Positions 19,284 through 28,803 of a stretch of 49,555 nt of DNA are shown one piece after another (the stretch's first letter is position 1; every line of letters begins with the position of its first letter). The DNA is from Cladosporium sp. IMV 00045 (Eukaryota; Ascomycota; Dothideomycetes; Cladosporiales; Cladosporiaceae): NCBI GenBank assembly GCA_001931905.2, contig MSJI02000537.1, positions 1 to 49,555 of the forward strand. The letters are read 5' to 3'. The translations under genes and the position numbers were made by a program. Below the pieces are notes generated by a model, which saw only the letters and a list, made by a program, of their open reading frames with translations, did not search any database and had not been told where the DNA came from.

Positions 19284-22200
19284 TCACTCATCATCATCAT
19301 CGGAATCATCCAAAACGAAACCCGCTCGCAACCTCCTAGCAGGCGGCCGTTTGTTCACAGGAACATCTTCATCCTCACCATCATCGTCCTCCCCGCCAAG
19401 GCCCTCAGGACCATCCTTATTTGCCGCAGTAGATGCATTCCCAGAGACCTCTCCCAGCGGCATCGCGTCCTCCTCGCTTGATGCCTCAGCATCCTCATCG
19501 CTGCCATCCTCTGACATCTCTTGATCGGCAGCCATCTGACTGACCTGTTTCCTTGCCTTTTGGGCCGGCTCTTGCTCATCGATGACAACATCATCCACAT
19601 CAGAAACGACACCCTCAATCAAATCGTCCTCATCCTCACCCAGCGCCCTCGCAACCTCCTTCGCCTTAGCTCTGACATCCGCCTTCTTCGCCTTCTTGTC
19701 CTTGCCAGCAGCAGTGGCCTCGCCCATTTCCTTCAGCAGCTGGTTGCGAATCAAACCCTTCATCTTCTGCCTCCTCTGCTCCTCGAGTCTGAAAAACTCC
19801 GCGTCGCCATCGGCATCACTCTCGTCATCGCTCGCGGTGATGAAGAGATTACTCTTGATCTTCGCATTGCGCTCACGCTCCTTCTCCTTGCGAGTCTCAG
19901 CGCGCCGCTCGACTTCCGACTCGGTCGGGTCTTGCGAGTTGTGGCGGTGCAGGCGGCGTTTCTTCTTCGGCTCCTCGTCCTCGCCTTCGACGCGCTGCTT
20001 GCGCTTCTCGCGCATGTTGGGCGGGAACATCTGATCGTCGGCGTCGCTGGCGCCTTCGTCTGAGTCGGAGGCGTCGTCAAAGGGGCCGCTCGTGGGCTCC
20101 TTGCGGACGAAGGAGCCTTTGGGTTTCGTCATGTCGGTGGCGGATTTGCCGTCGAAGGTTGGAGGGTCGAATTCCGCTTGCTGAATTTGCGCGGCGAGGT
20201 CTTTTAGTTGTGAGGAGGTCAGTTCGCTTGGTATGACCCAGGACGCTTCGGTGTCCTCTGCCACGCCGAGGCGTTGGTAGCCCAGTGTTGTGAGGAGTAG
20301 GCGCAGGTGCTTGTCTTTGAAAAGGGCTAGTCTGCGCTCCTCCGACTCGCCGGGTTGGAGGAATATGCTGGGAACTGGATTGGAGTCCAGCATGCCACCA
20401 GGATCATTCTCGCCCGTGTTCTTCCGGCGTTCTTCCTCGAGCAGCTCCCATGATTCCCGCATTTCAGCAGCTCGTTTCACCTCTTCTCTCACCCAGCTGA
20501 CGCCGTCCGCCTTGTTGTTCTCCAGCATGACACCGACAGCCGCACGCACCCTTTGATCCTCAGGGATAGAGGCCTTGAAATCAAGCTCCGCAGGTGGCCT
20601 CGGTGTGCTCTTCTCCACGGTCCTATCAAAGCCGTTCTGCATGTAGAAGACTGTGCCGCCGATCTTACTAAAAAGCATCTCGATCATGCACATCTCCTTC
20701 CACCCTTCGCCCTCGGTCTCTTTGGTGATCCATTTGATGCAGCGTCGGAATACCTGCTGCACGAGCTGCTCCCAATCCTTGAAGCCCTCTACCGTCGGCG
20801 GCAGACCTTCGGGACCCTTGGTAAGACGGTGGAAGAGGAGCAAGATGTCCACTCTGAAAAGCAAGACGGCAAGCTCGTTCTTGAACGCCAGACGATAGAA
20901 ATATCGGTGACACCGCTTAAGCTGCTCGGGAGTCAAGTCCGCGTAGAAATGCAACAGCGTCAAGAACGTATCGACGCATTTCTGATTCATGAACTTCGCA
21001 CTGAATCTGGCAAAGTCGAACTTCCGCTCTGCTGCCGACTGGTGCATTTCGCGCTCTTCTTGCTCCGCTTCTTCGTCGGCCTCCTCGTTGGCTTCTGCAG
21101 TAGCACCTTCGCCGTTCTCGGGCTGCGGATTCTTCTTTCGTCTCGCTCGGCGTTTTGAGCGAATTTGCAGGTCGACGTTGACTTTACTGTACCTTTCAAG
21201 CATACGCACGAAGACGTGTGTGCACTCTGTGACCGCGTCGAGGTATGCGAAACCTTGTCGGTTGTAGCCTCTCAAAAGTGCAAGTATTCGATCGTGCGTT
21301 GATTCCTCGTAGAAGATGCGGTTCTGGATGTTCTCGGCGATTTCTTGGTCTTCTTCGTCTTTGCTCTCGGACATTGATTGGACTGTCAGGAGAATCTGGG
21401 TGAATGCAAGCATTGTGCTCTGGACGAGTTGCCACCTCTTCTCGTCGAGATGATTTTGCATAGACCGGTTGAGTAGGACAAACGTTTCCTGGTCTAGCAC
21501 GGCTGCAATGTAGGCGTAGTTGTTCTCTTGGGCCGTCGTATTGGCTGTGTTTTTGCTATTGTCTCGAGCAATAGAATCGTATCGAGCAGTCGCAGCGTTG
21601 AGGAACCAAGCGATGAGATAGAAGTATTGCATCTTGTTCTCGTCTGAGTGCCGTTCGTTCATGTTATCGCGCTCAATCAGCTTTCTGAGGGCAAGGAACA
21701 GGGGATTGAACGAGGAGTCCAGGAAGTCTTCAATGAAGGTCCGGAGATGGGTTGAGGCGGCCTCTGTGATATCACACCGACCGCCAAAGTCATTTGTCTC
21801 CTTGACGTCGGAAGTGGCTTTTCCTCGAAATTTTGGTTTGTCCCATTTCTTGCTCTTGTCCATATTATACAGCGTTTGTTGGTCATTGGTGATAGCATGT
21901 TGGCCGCTGACAGTCGAGTAATTGGTCTCATCTCGCCTGAGCCAAACCATAGTGCCGAAGCGGTTGTGTCTCGTAGGAGCATGCTTCTTGTAGCCGTCCA
22001 GCATTGCCTTCTCCTTTAAAAGCAGGTCCTTGAACTCTTTTGTGTTGTTATTGTGCACCTCTTTCCGCTCCATGAATAATTTCTTCGGGTCGATTCCCTT
22101 GAGCAAATGAAACAAGACCTCGAGCTGCAACACGACTTCGTCCTGGAATTCGTCTCCAGAGCCCGACCCAAGAGTAAGAAGGAAGTTGAAAATATCCTGT

Positions 22201-22904
22201 TTCTGGAATATGTCTATGGTCGTTGATCGCGTGATCTCGTTTTCGTCACCCTGACTTGGTAGATGCTGGGGTTGTGTGATTGTTGCAATGTTTCTCAGAA
22301 TAGTAAGTGGGAGCTCAACAATTCTCTTGTCGTTTGGTGATCTCTCAGCTCTTGGAACTGCCATAGACGGGAGTGCGACTCTGACGATTGTTCGTAGAAT
22401 TTCTGCATTTTCGAAGTGAAGCAGTGCACGCTTGTATCCAACCTGAGCCAGTTGCAGGTATGGTACATGTCGGTGGAATGTGTGCGTCAGCTCCTCGATG
22501 TTCCATTTCTCATCCAGGGGCCCAGTCAGGATCGCCAGTAGCTGCAGACACGCTACTGCTCTCTTGGTCTTGAGTTTACTCTCTGTTCCATCCTTGGGGT
22601 ATTGTGCCAAAATCTCCAGTATGTCTCCTTTTACCAGATTCGCTTCCGCAAGGCATCGCCGTACATCGAAGCGAGCCCATCTGTGATCGTGAAGTCGTAT
22701 CCATCGAATCAAGTCTTTCAAGACTGCGGTCGCTTCGTCTCCGATTGCTGCGATCTGTTAGGATGTCTTTGCACCAGAAGATCTTGCGATGCGCATACCG
22801 TAGGAATCATCGCAAGTGGAGCGTCCACCGAGTGCGGTGACAAGGCTGTAGACATATGCCCTGATCTCAGGATCAATAGTCTCGCTCTTCTCGAAGACCT
22901 CCAT
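19284..22904 (-). CDS. TOF1: Replication fork protection protein Tof1/Swi1 (Timeless family)
   Basis: Tof1/Swi1 works with Csm3/Swi3 at replication forks: it supports pausing at barriers, the S-phase checkpoint and topoisomerase I recruitment. I read two exons, 22904-22799 and 22747-19284, split by a 50-base intron (GTATGC donor, ATCGCAG acceptor), for 1,189 residues. The small first exon encodes MEVFEKSETIDPEIRAYVYS and ends in DDSY; the junction gives YAIGDEATAVLKDLIRW, the usual family N-terminus. The Timeless domain follows, with RCLAEANLVKGDILEIL, TILRNIATITQP and DIFNFLLTLGSGSGDEF. The central part is helical; the last 300 residues are charged, with acidic and Lys-rich stretches (EEPKKKRRLHR) and end in RAGFVLDDSDDDDE. 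The start is divergent from the dehydrogenase gene, 282 bases apart. Confidence 0.95.
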
Positions 22905-23186
22905 GACTGCCAGCGTCAACGGCGGTGTTGACTGTGGTGTTGGGGTATCTTGATCTTCACATGCCGCGGGACCGCCAGTTCAATCAATTAACGCGCGCTG
23001 GAAGACGCGACTCGCGATTTCGGACATATTTCGGAAACGCGCCAGATCTTAAGCCGACATCTGGAGTCTCGGCTTATCTACGTCAGCCTCGGTTCGAGGG
23101 AGCTGGACGATTCCCAAACATGTGCCATTGGCGCGAGTGCTTTTCATCTTGACACCCTCATACAATACTCCGATTCCATATACAAA
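22905..23186. promoter_or_regulatory. Divergent promoter, TOF1 and 3-hydroxyacyl-CoA dehydrogenase
   Basis: Only 282 bases separate the two start codons, so the two promoters are compact and abutting. An ACGCGC word resembling the fungal MBF cell-cycle box (ACGCGT-like) occurs at about 22990-22995, and AACGCGCC near 23036-23043. Such sites would suit a replication gene, but the match is partial. Confidence 0.4.
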
Positions 23187-24267
23187 ATGATATCCAGAGC
23201 AATCAGTAGAAGCCTGCCAAGGCAATCACTCCGCCCTTCATGTCGTCAATTCAGCTCCAGTCGCCAGAAACTGGCAGAAGCTCAAGCGGCCCAAATCAAG
23301 AAGCTGGGTGTTATCGGTGCCGGGCAGATGGTATGCGAGATCTTGATGCATGCCAGGATTTTACTTACTCACTGCCATACTAGGGTCTTGGAATAGCACT
23401 CGTCGCCGCTAGAGCTGCTGGTGTCCCTGTCACCGTCGTAGACAACAGCCAAAAGTCGCTGGACAAGGGTTTCGCCTTTGCTGGTATATTGCTCTCCACT
23501 AGCTACATCACTACCTCGTCTCTAACCCACCGACAGAGAAGCTCCTGGCCAAAGATGTCACCAAGGAGAAGCTTAGCCAGACCGACGCCGATGCTACACG
23601 CGAGCGTCTGACAGCCACCACAAAGACAGATGACCTCCACGATGTCGACATGGTCATCGAGGCCGTTCCCGAGATCATGGACCTCAAACTCAAGATCTTC
23701 GCCGACCTTGCTCAAATATGCCCTCCACACGCTGTTCTCGCCACCAACACTTCCTCTATTAGCATTACCCGCATCGCCGCTGCCACATCCAAGGATCCCA
23801 CCGACCTGTCCGCCAGCAGCAGAGTTCTCAGCACCCACTTCATGAACCCAGTCCCCGTCCAGAAGGGCGTAGAGATCATCACAGGTCTGCAGACCTCCCC
23901 CCAAACACTTGCGATAGCCCTTGAATTCTGCAAGCGCATGGGCAAGATCCCTTCGCTCTCCGCCGACTCGCCCGGCTTTCTCGCCAACCGCATTCTCATG
24001 CCTTACATCAACGAAGCGATCATCGCCATGGAGACCGGCGTCGGCGACAGGGACAGCATCGACGCCATCATGAAGAACGGAACAAACGTGCCCATGGGCC
24101 CTTTGCAATTGGCCGATTTCATCGGCTTGGACACCTGTTTGAGCATCATGGAGGTCCTGCATTCGGGTCTGGGAGACTCCAAGTACAGACCCGCCGTGAG
24201 ATTGAGGCAGATGGTCGATGCTGGCTGGCTGGGTAAGAAGTCTGGCAAGGGTTTCTACGATTATTGA
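23187..24267 (+). CDS. Mitochondrial short-chain 3-hydroxyacyl-CoA dehydrogenase (3-hydroxybutyryl-CoA type)
   Basis: Catalyses NAD-dependent oxidation of (S)-3-hydroxyacyl-CoA to 3-ketoacyl-CoA, a beta-oxidation step for short chains. Three exons, 23187-23330, 23384-23483 and 23537-24267 with two 53-base introns, encode 324 residues. The N-terminus MISRAISRSLPRQSLRPSCR, rich in Arg and Ser without acids, is a typical mitochondrial presequence. The Rossmann motif KLGVIGAGQMGLGIALVAAR is rebuilt across the first intron. VIEAVPEIMDLKLKIF, ATNTSSISIT and the catalytic-His block STHFMNPVPVQKGVEII follow, with the dyad His and Glu present. The C-terminal helical domain has DSPGFLANRILMPYINEA and ends GKKSGKGFYDY. 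There is no peroxisomal C-terminal signal. The bacterial HBD/human HADH relationship is clear. Confidence 0.95.
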
Positions 24268-24912
24268 AGAGTCGGATGAGGTTCTAATACATGATTCGAT
24301 TCAATGCAAGAGAATAACAAAACTTTTCATCAATCCAGTGTATCTACACATCAAGAATTCTCGAAACAGCGTGTACGCTTTTCCATCTGCCTAGCAATCC
24401 TCTCGACTCGAGCCAATGCCTGCCAATATCTCCATCGCACGCAATGCAGGCTTTCCTACGACCATCATCATCACGGCTCCGCGGCCACGTATGAAGCATA
24501 CGACGGCAATCTGATCGCTGAGTTGATGACCAGCTGCAGGCGGCACCGCATTGAAAAGTAGAATCCCATGCCAGCCGAGAATCCATTCCAAATGTGCATC
24601 GTCAAAGCCTGCTGGAGACCTGCTCCAGTAGCCGTGATGAATATACCAGGCCGGCCGAGAGGAAACCGCTCAGACGAAATCGAAAATCCAAAACTTAGGT
24701 GTTTGTCGCAGGTAAAAATAGGAGAGACAGCCCAAGCGAATGCGTGTCTTCCGGAAGTCCTCTCGAAGCCTTCCGTCGCGCACGAACTGTCGTCAAGATC
24801 CAAGGCAATTCTCGAGAATGCCAAATCCGGCACCACTCGAGCTCTCCTCAAGCGAAAGCATCCATCAATATGGCACTTTCCAAAAGCCCAGCAATCTCGC
24901 CACCACCCATCG
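24268..24912. other. Intergenic
   Basis: No supportable gene. Two overlapping opposite-strand open frames (24471-24935 minus, 24568-24972 plus) exist, but neither shows a family motif, a membrane or low-complexity signature of its own, or a clear codon bias. Confidence 0.5.
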
Positions 24913-25239
24913 CTAAATCGACGCAGCACCCCCACTCCCCGGCCTCACCCAGACCCTCCTCTCCCTCAATAGCGCAGCATCGCTCGGAAACTGACGCACG
25001 TGAAAATCGCAGCACCAGCACGCCTCGACCTCCGCGCCGCCCGCGCCGAAAGAGTTGTCCGTCCTGCTCCGCCGCCACAGCTTCCTGCGCACCCGCTGTC
25101 GGAGCCGGAAGTATTTGTTGCCGTCGTCTGTGCGGCTGAGCTCGATGCGTCGCGAGACGTATTGCGCGCTTAGAATGGCGGCTGCGGTGGTGGGGATGGC
25201 GATGATGGCGCCGATGGCGCTTAGCATCATGGGTTCCAT
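24913..25239 (-). CDS. Possible small single-pass membrane protein
   Basis: I do not recognise this 108-residue frame. I chose the Met at 25239, which has a strong context (CCCATGG); the longer frame up to 25479 is Pro/Ser/His-rich leader-like sequence. The N-terminus MEPMMLSAIGAIIAIPTTAA with AILSAQYV is a good membrane or signal-anchor segment, followed at once by a strongly basic region (RRIELSRTDDGNKYFRLRQR and RRKLWRRSR), a layout of short tail-oriented membrane proteins. The last 35 residues look less natural, and an intron or earlier stop is possible. It sits between the dehydrogenase and SidA, with no sign of belonging to the siderophore locus. Confidence 0.4.
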   Translation of the reverse strand: MEPMMLSAIGAIIAIPTTAAAILSAQYVSRRIELSRTDDGNKYFRLRQRVRRKLWRRSRTDNSFGAGGAEVEACWCCDFHVRQFPSDAALLRERRVWVRPGSGGAASI

Positions 25240-25837
25240 GGGCGTTGTTGGCAATGGGGATTTTTTTTTGGGGTGTGGTTGGATGCGTGGTTGTGGTGAT
25301 GTGTGAGGGATTGATGATTGACCGGGCGCACTGCGGTGGCGGGCGGTTGTTGGGGATATGTGCAGCGAGTAGGCGCCGGAGAGGCGGATTCTGTGATTTG
25401 TCGATGCGGGCGAGAGATGGATTGGGGGATATCGCAAAGGGATGGGCGAGGTCAGCTGACTGTCCTGCAGAGAGATCATGAGCGAGAAATCAACAAAGCT
25501 CGGGTAGTCGAGTCAACCTTGCTACTTCCGCACGACAGGTGAGGGAGGCGCGGAAGGCACGGTCAAACGACATTGGTCGATGCAAGATGCTTTCACCATC
25601 TTTATCCTCAGACCACTTTAACATGAAAGGTAAAGATAGCAAGCGGATAATAACAACAACTTGAAGTAGTGCTAGACAACAAACGTAAAATGCTTTTCTG
25701 AACTATTAGGAATTTTTGGTCATCGCTGTATATATGTGGAGAGTGACCGATCCGTGGATCAGCACAGTGTTTCGTTCAACCACATTTTTTCTTTCTTTTT
25801 CCTCGTTTCTTTCAGGTACCAATCACACGCCATCCAA
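25240..25837. other. Intergenic, edge of the siderophore locus
   Basis: Contains the 5' side of the putative small membrane protein, including a poly-T run at 25261-25269, and the 3' region of SidA, AT-richer from 25610. No gene is supported. Confidence 0.5.
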
Positions 25838-27358
25838 TCATGCCTGAATCTGAGCCTCCTGGCCGAAAATGCTGTCCACCATCTCACCACCACGGACGGC
25901 AAGAATGGACAGGAGGGAATCACTGAGACCGTGGGTCTTCTCATTGCAGCCCTGGAGCCAGAGGCCTGCGTCGGGAGCGACGGCACCGGCCTCAGTCTCG
26001 ACTCTGTAGTTGCGGCTGACGCCCCAGCGCTGCTCGGGGTTCTTGCCACCACCGGGCATCAAGTGGCGAACGTTCTTGAGCATGTCCTCGTGAGCGTTGC
26101 GGAGGTAGCCGCTTGCCACGACGACGAGGTCGACGTCGAGCGTCTCGTCGATGGACTTCTTTGAGGCGCTGAAAGTGCCCGTCTCGTTGCGGAGGTTCAG
26201 GCGGAGAGGGTGCTTGCTCGAGCCGGAAATTTCGTCAACGCTGGCGATCGTGCGGTGGTTAAGGATGCGCTGGGGCCAGTCCTCCTCGGAGTCGTAGAGA
26301 ATTCTTTGCGTGTACATGGCGGTGTAGATCTCCTCAAGAAGTTCGATGCGGACGACACCGTAGTTGGTGGCCTTGTCGCGGGCAATGGCCTCGGCGCGAA
26401 TGACGGGGTCCTGCGACCAAACGTCGTCAACACGCTCCGGGTCGAAAATCTCATTGACGAAAGGCGAGTCGTCACTTGGCTTCAGGGCAGCACCACGGAT
26501 TATCAGGTGGGATTTGCAGCTGGGGTAACGGGAGTGAATGTTGTGGAAGACCTCGGCGGCACTTTGACCACCGCCAATGACAGCAACAGATCTCGGCGCC
26601 TGACCTGGAGGGAAGATCTGGTCGATGTGCGTGGCGTATTGGGAGCTGTGGATGACTCTAGGGTGAGTGGCGGGGATTTCTTTAGGGATGCTGGGACGGC
26701 CGCCGGCTGCGATCACAACATGCTTTGCGCGGGTGGAAGTCTGACGACCCGTCGTCTGGTCGGTAGAGGTAACGATGAATTCCTCAGCGGCGCCGGTCCT
26801 AGGGTTGGTGCGGCTGACGTCGACGGACTGCACGTCTTGACCGTATTCAACAACCTCCTCGAAGTGCTCAGCGCACCAACGCATGTAGTCCTCGTACTCG
26901 ATTCTCTGCGGGAGGAAAGTACCAAGGTTGGTGAATGAGACAAGTCTGCCGTTCTCGTGCAGGTAGTTCAAGAAAGTGAACTCGCTTCTGGGATCTCTGA
27001 ACGTAGCCATGTCCTTGATGAAGGTGATTTGCATCTTGGCTCCGGGAAGAAGCATACCGGCGTGCCATGCAAACTGTTGTTGACGCTCCAGGAAACGAAC
27101 CTTGGGGGTGGTGGTTCCAAGGGCCATTTCACCCTTGTCGAGGGCATCGTGCAATGCAACGGCGATCGCGAGAGATGCAGGTCCAAAGCCGACACATACT
27201 AAATCCTGGACCTCAGTGTCGGGGTAGCGTTGGAGATGCGAGCTTGGGACGGCTTGACGAGTGGCGCGGTTACCATTGGTCTGGGAAATGTTACCGCTCA
27301 TGTTGCTCTGATTTCCGTTGCTAGATGTAGGCGAGAGCGGCACAGCATGTGGCGACAT
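25838..27358 (-). CDS. sidA: L-ornithine N5-monooxygenase (SidA type)
   Basis: Catalyses FAD- and NADPH-dependent hydroxylation of L-ornithine to N5-hydroxyornithine, the first committed step of hydroxamate siderophores. The single exon gives 506 residues from the ATG at 27358; the frame extends to 27382 without an ATG. The FAD-binding motif DLVCVGFGPASLAIAVAL lies at about 52-69, the substrate-side block KMQITFIKDMATFRDPRSEF at 108-127, the NADPH site VAVIGGGQSAAEVFHNI at 258-274, SDDSPFVNEIFDPERVDD at 295-312 and the C-terminal WLQGCNEKTHGLSDSLLS at 467-484. The usual ATGY-type motif reads VVASGYLRNAHE (413-424). Residues 1-50 form a variable Ser/Asn/Gln-rich tail; fungal enzymes act in the cytosol. 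A perfect GATA-repressor site lies 91 bases upstream, so iron repression is likely. Confidence 0.97.
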   Translation of the reverse strand: MSPHAVPLSPTSSNGNQSNMSGNISQTNGNRATRQAVPSSHLQRYPDTEVQDLVCVGFGPASLAIAVALHDALDKGEMALGTTTPKVRFLERQQQFAWHAGMLLPGAKMQITFIKDMATFRDPRSEFTFLNYLHENGRLVSFTNLGTFLPQRIEYEDYMRWCAEHFEEVVEYGQDVQSVDVSRTNPRTGAAEEFIVTSTDQTTGRQTSTRAKHVVIAAGGRPSIPKEIPATHPRVIHSSQYATHIDQIFPPGQAPRSVAVIGGGQSAAEVFHNIHSRYPSCKSHLIIRGAALKPSDDSPFVNEIFDPERVDDVWSQDPVIRAEAIARDKATNYGVVRIELLEEIYTAMYTQRILYDSEEDWPQRILNHRTIASVDEISGSSKHPLRLNLRNETGTFSASKKSIDETLDVDLVVVASGYLRNAHEDMLKNVRHLMPGGGKNPEQRWGVSRNYRVETEAGAVAPDAGLWLQGCNEKTHGLSDSLLSILAVRGGEMVDSIFGQEAQIQA

Positions 27359-27448
27359 TGCAACACTCGATGGAAGGATCAAAGCAAAGGCCGAAGGGAA
27401 TGGATGTTGACGTGATATGCAACGAGGGTCACGGGTACAGCGCTTCGG

Positions 27449-27457
27449 ATCTGATAA
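27449..27457 (+). promoter_or_regulatory. ATCTGATAA, putative GATA-type iron-repressor site
   Basis: Exact match to ATCWGATAA, the element bound by SreA/Sre1/Urbs1-type repressors under iron sufficiency. It lies 91 bases upstream of the SidA ATG, the position expected of a direct regulatory site. Confidence 0.7.
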
Positions 27458-28259
27458 AGATCAAAGGACTGCAGGTAGGCGGGAATATTTACTGTGATAG
27501 AAGTTTGCCAGGTCCAACTTCGAGCACTAGCACGTGTGCCTATCCGAAATCGGCGTGCAGGGGCATGTAGGAAGAAATCGTCCCACGCCAGAAGAGCAGG
27601 TACAGTAGTAGCAGCTGTTAGCCCTGGACCTGCTTCCGTTGGGCAAACCGCGTCGCCCGTCCAGCACACGGATGGAGACCTGGCGTGGCCATGGGCAGGA
27701 TGATTGATTGCTGTGCCTTGCTCGGCCCGCCCATGTGCCTAGGGTTCCCCTTTGCCGTCGTCAGCCAAAAGGAGCCGGCACGTCAAATGGTGGTAGGCAA
27801 AGGGAAAGAGAAAAGCGTGTTTCGCCCTGGGCCTGGCAGTGCCCAACTCGCCCGTGCGCAGCACCCAAACATTGCCTTGGGCGCATCCACCGTCGAGCTT
27901 GGCAATCTTATCTGACCCGCCATACGCGCCACGAAATGCAGGGTGCTACTGCGGAAGGGAGAGAAAAAAGTTCAGGCGTCTGCAGAGTCGTGACGCAGGC
28001 TAAGCGACATTTTTCGTGATGGTACGTAACTGTGCAGAGCTACGCTGAGTAGACTGGGGCTTCCAGACGAGGGGAAGACGAGGAGGTGTGGAAGCTTGAT
28101 GGTGATGATCACCCGTGGGCAGGAGCGATGCTACGAGGCCACCAGACCAGCCAGCCTATGCGTCGTAACCGCATGCTCTCCTCGCCTCTAGAGTTTTACA
28201 ATTAATTGCCGCTCAACGCCTGGTGACGTTTTGCTGCGCGGCGTGAGGTTCAGAAAAAG

Positions 28260-28268
28260 TTATCTGAT
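28260..28268 (-). promoter_or_regulatory. ATCAGATAA (reverse strand), putative GATA-type iron-repressor site
   Basis: The plus strand reads TTATCTGAT, the exact reverse complement of ATCAGATAA. It lies about 900 bases upstream of SidA and 540 bases beyond the ABC transporter stop, so a direct role is less sure than for the proximal site. Confidence 0.55.
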
Positions 28269-28468
28269 CCGTACCCTGGCCTGTGCTAGGCAAGGGTTCT
28301 TCAACGCGCGAGCCTCCAGAGATCACCGACTCCTGCCCGCACGCACCGCAAATCGATGGGCACAGGAGGCCAGAACGTGGGTCGACAGGGCTGGGACAAC
28401 CCTGCTGGGCGGTGGTCTGCTCCGAATACTTGCGCTGTCGGTGGATTCTCTGACATACAATTACTGCT

Positions 28469-28526
28469 AATACCTCCGTGTAACGTTCAACAAATACCTC
28501 CGTGTAACGTTCAACAAATACCTCCC
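28469..28526. repeat. 24-bp tandem repeat, about 2.4 copies
   Basis: Two exact copies of a 24-base unit starting AATACCTCCGTGTAACGTTC lie at 28469-28492 and 28493-28516, with a partial third (AATACCTCC) to 28526. Each unit contains the palindrome AACGTT. Perfect identity suggests a recent duplication. Function unknown. Confidence 0.9.
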
Positions 28527-28803
28527 ACGCTCTCCGCGTACGGCGGCGGAGTTGTGCGGGACTGAATGGATGTCATCTTGTAAATTGGATGGTCGTATAT
28601 TTGAGGGCAAGTGACGATGATCTATTCAACCATTGGCTTTCCTTGCCTTGAAGTCGGCCGGCTGCGGACGAACGGAAGACAGCAAGAAGCATTTATATAG
28701 GACTGCTGCAATGGCGAGTAAGGGCAGGATGACAGAGCCAGTGGAAGACAATTGCAGACTGGTAACCGAATTAAATTGCTTGTACATTATGAAGTGACTA
28801 TTC

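Larger units (their letters stand above)
27359..28803. promoter_or_regulatory. SidA promoter region and ABC transporter 3' region
   Basis: The 1.45-kb gap lies between the SidA start and the ABC transporter stop, both on the minus strand. It carries two perfect ATCWGATAA sites (27449-27457, 28260-28268) and a one-mismatch site TTATCTGAC at 27908-27916, plus a 24-base tandem repeat at 28469-28526. No gene is supported. Confidence 0.65.

Noticed and set aside
23085..23100. GGTTCGAGG, similar to the T-loop of a tRNA
   Set aside because: I could not find a matching acceptor stem, D-loop or anticodon arm around it.
24471..24935. 154-codon minus-strand frame after the dehydrogenase
   Set aside because: No motif, no homologue that I recognise, and an equally long frame lies on the opposite strand.
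26210..26938. 242-codon plus-strand frame opposite SidA
   Set aside because: Shadow of SidA; Val/Gly/Asp-rich product with no family signal.
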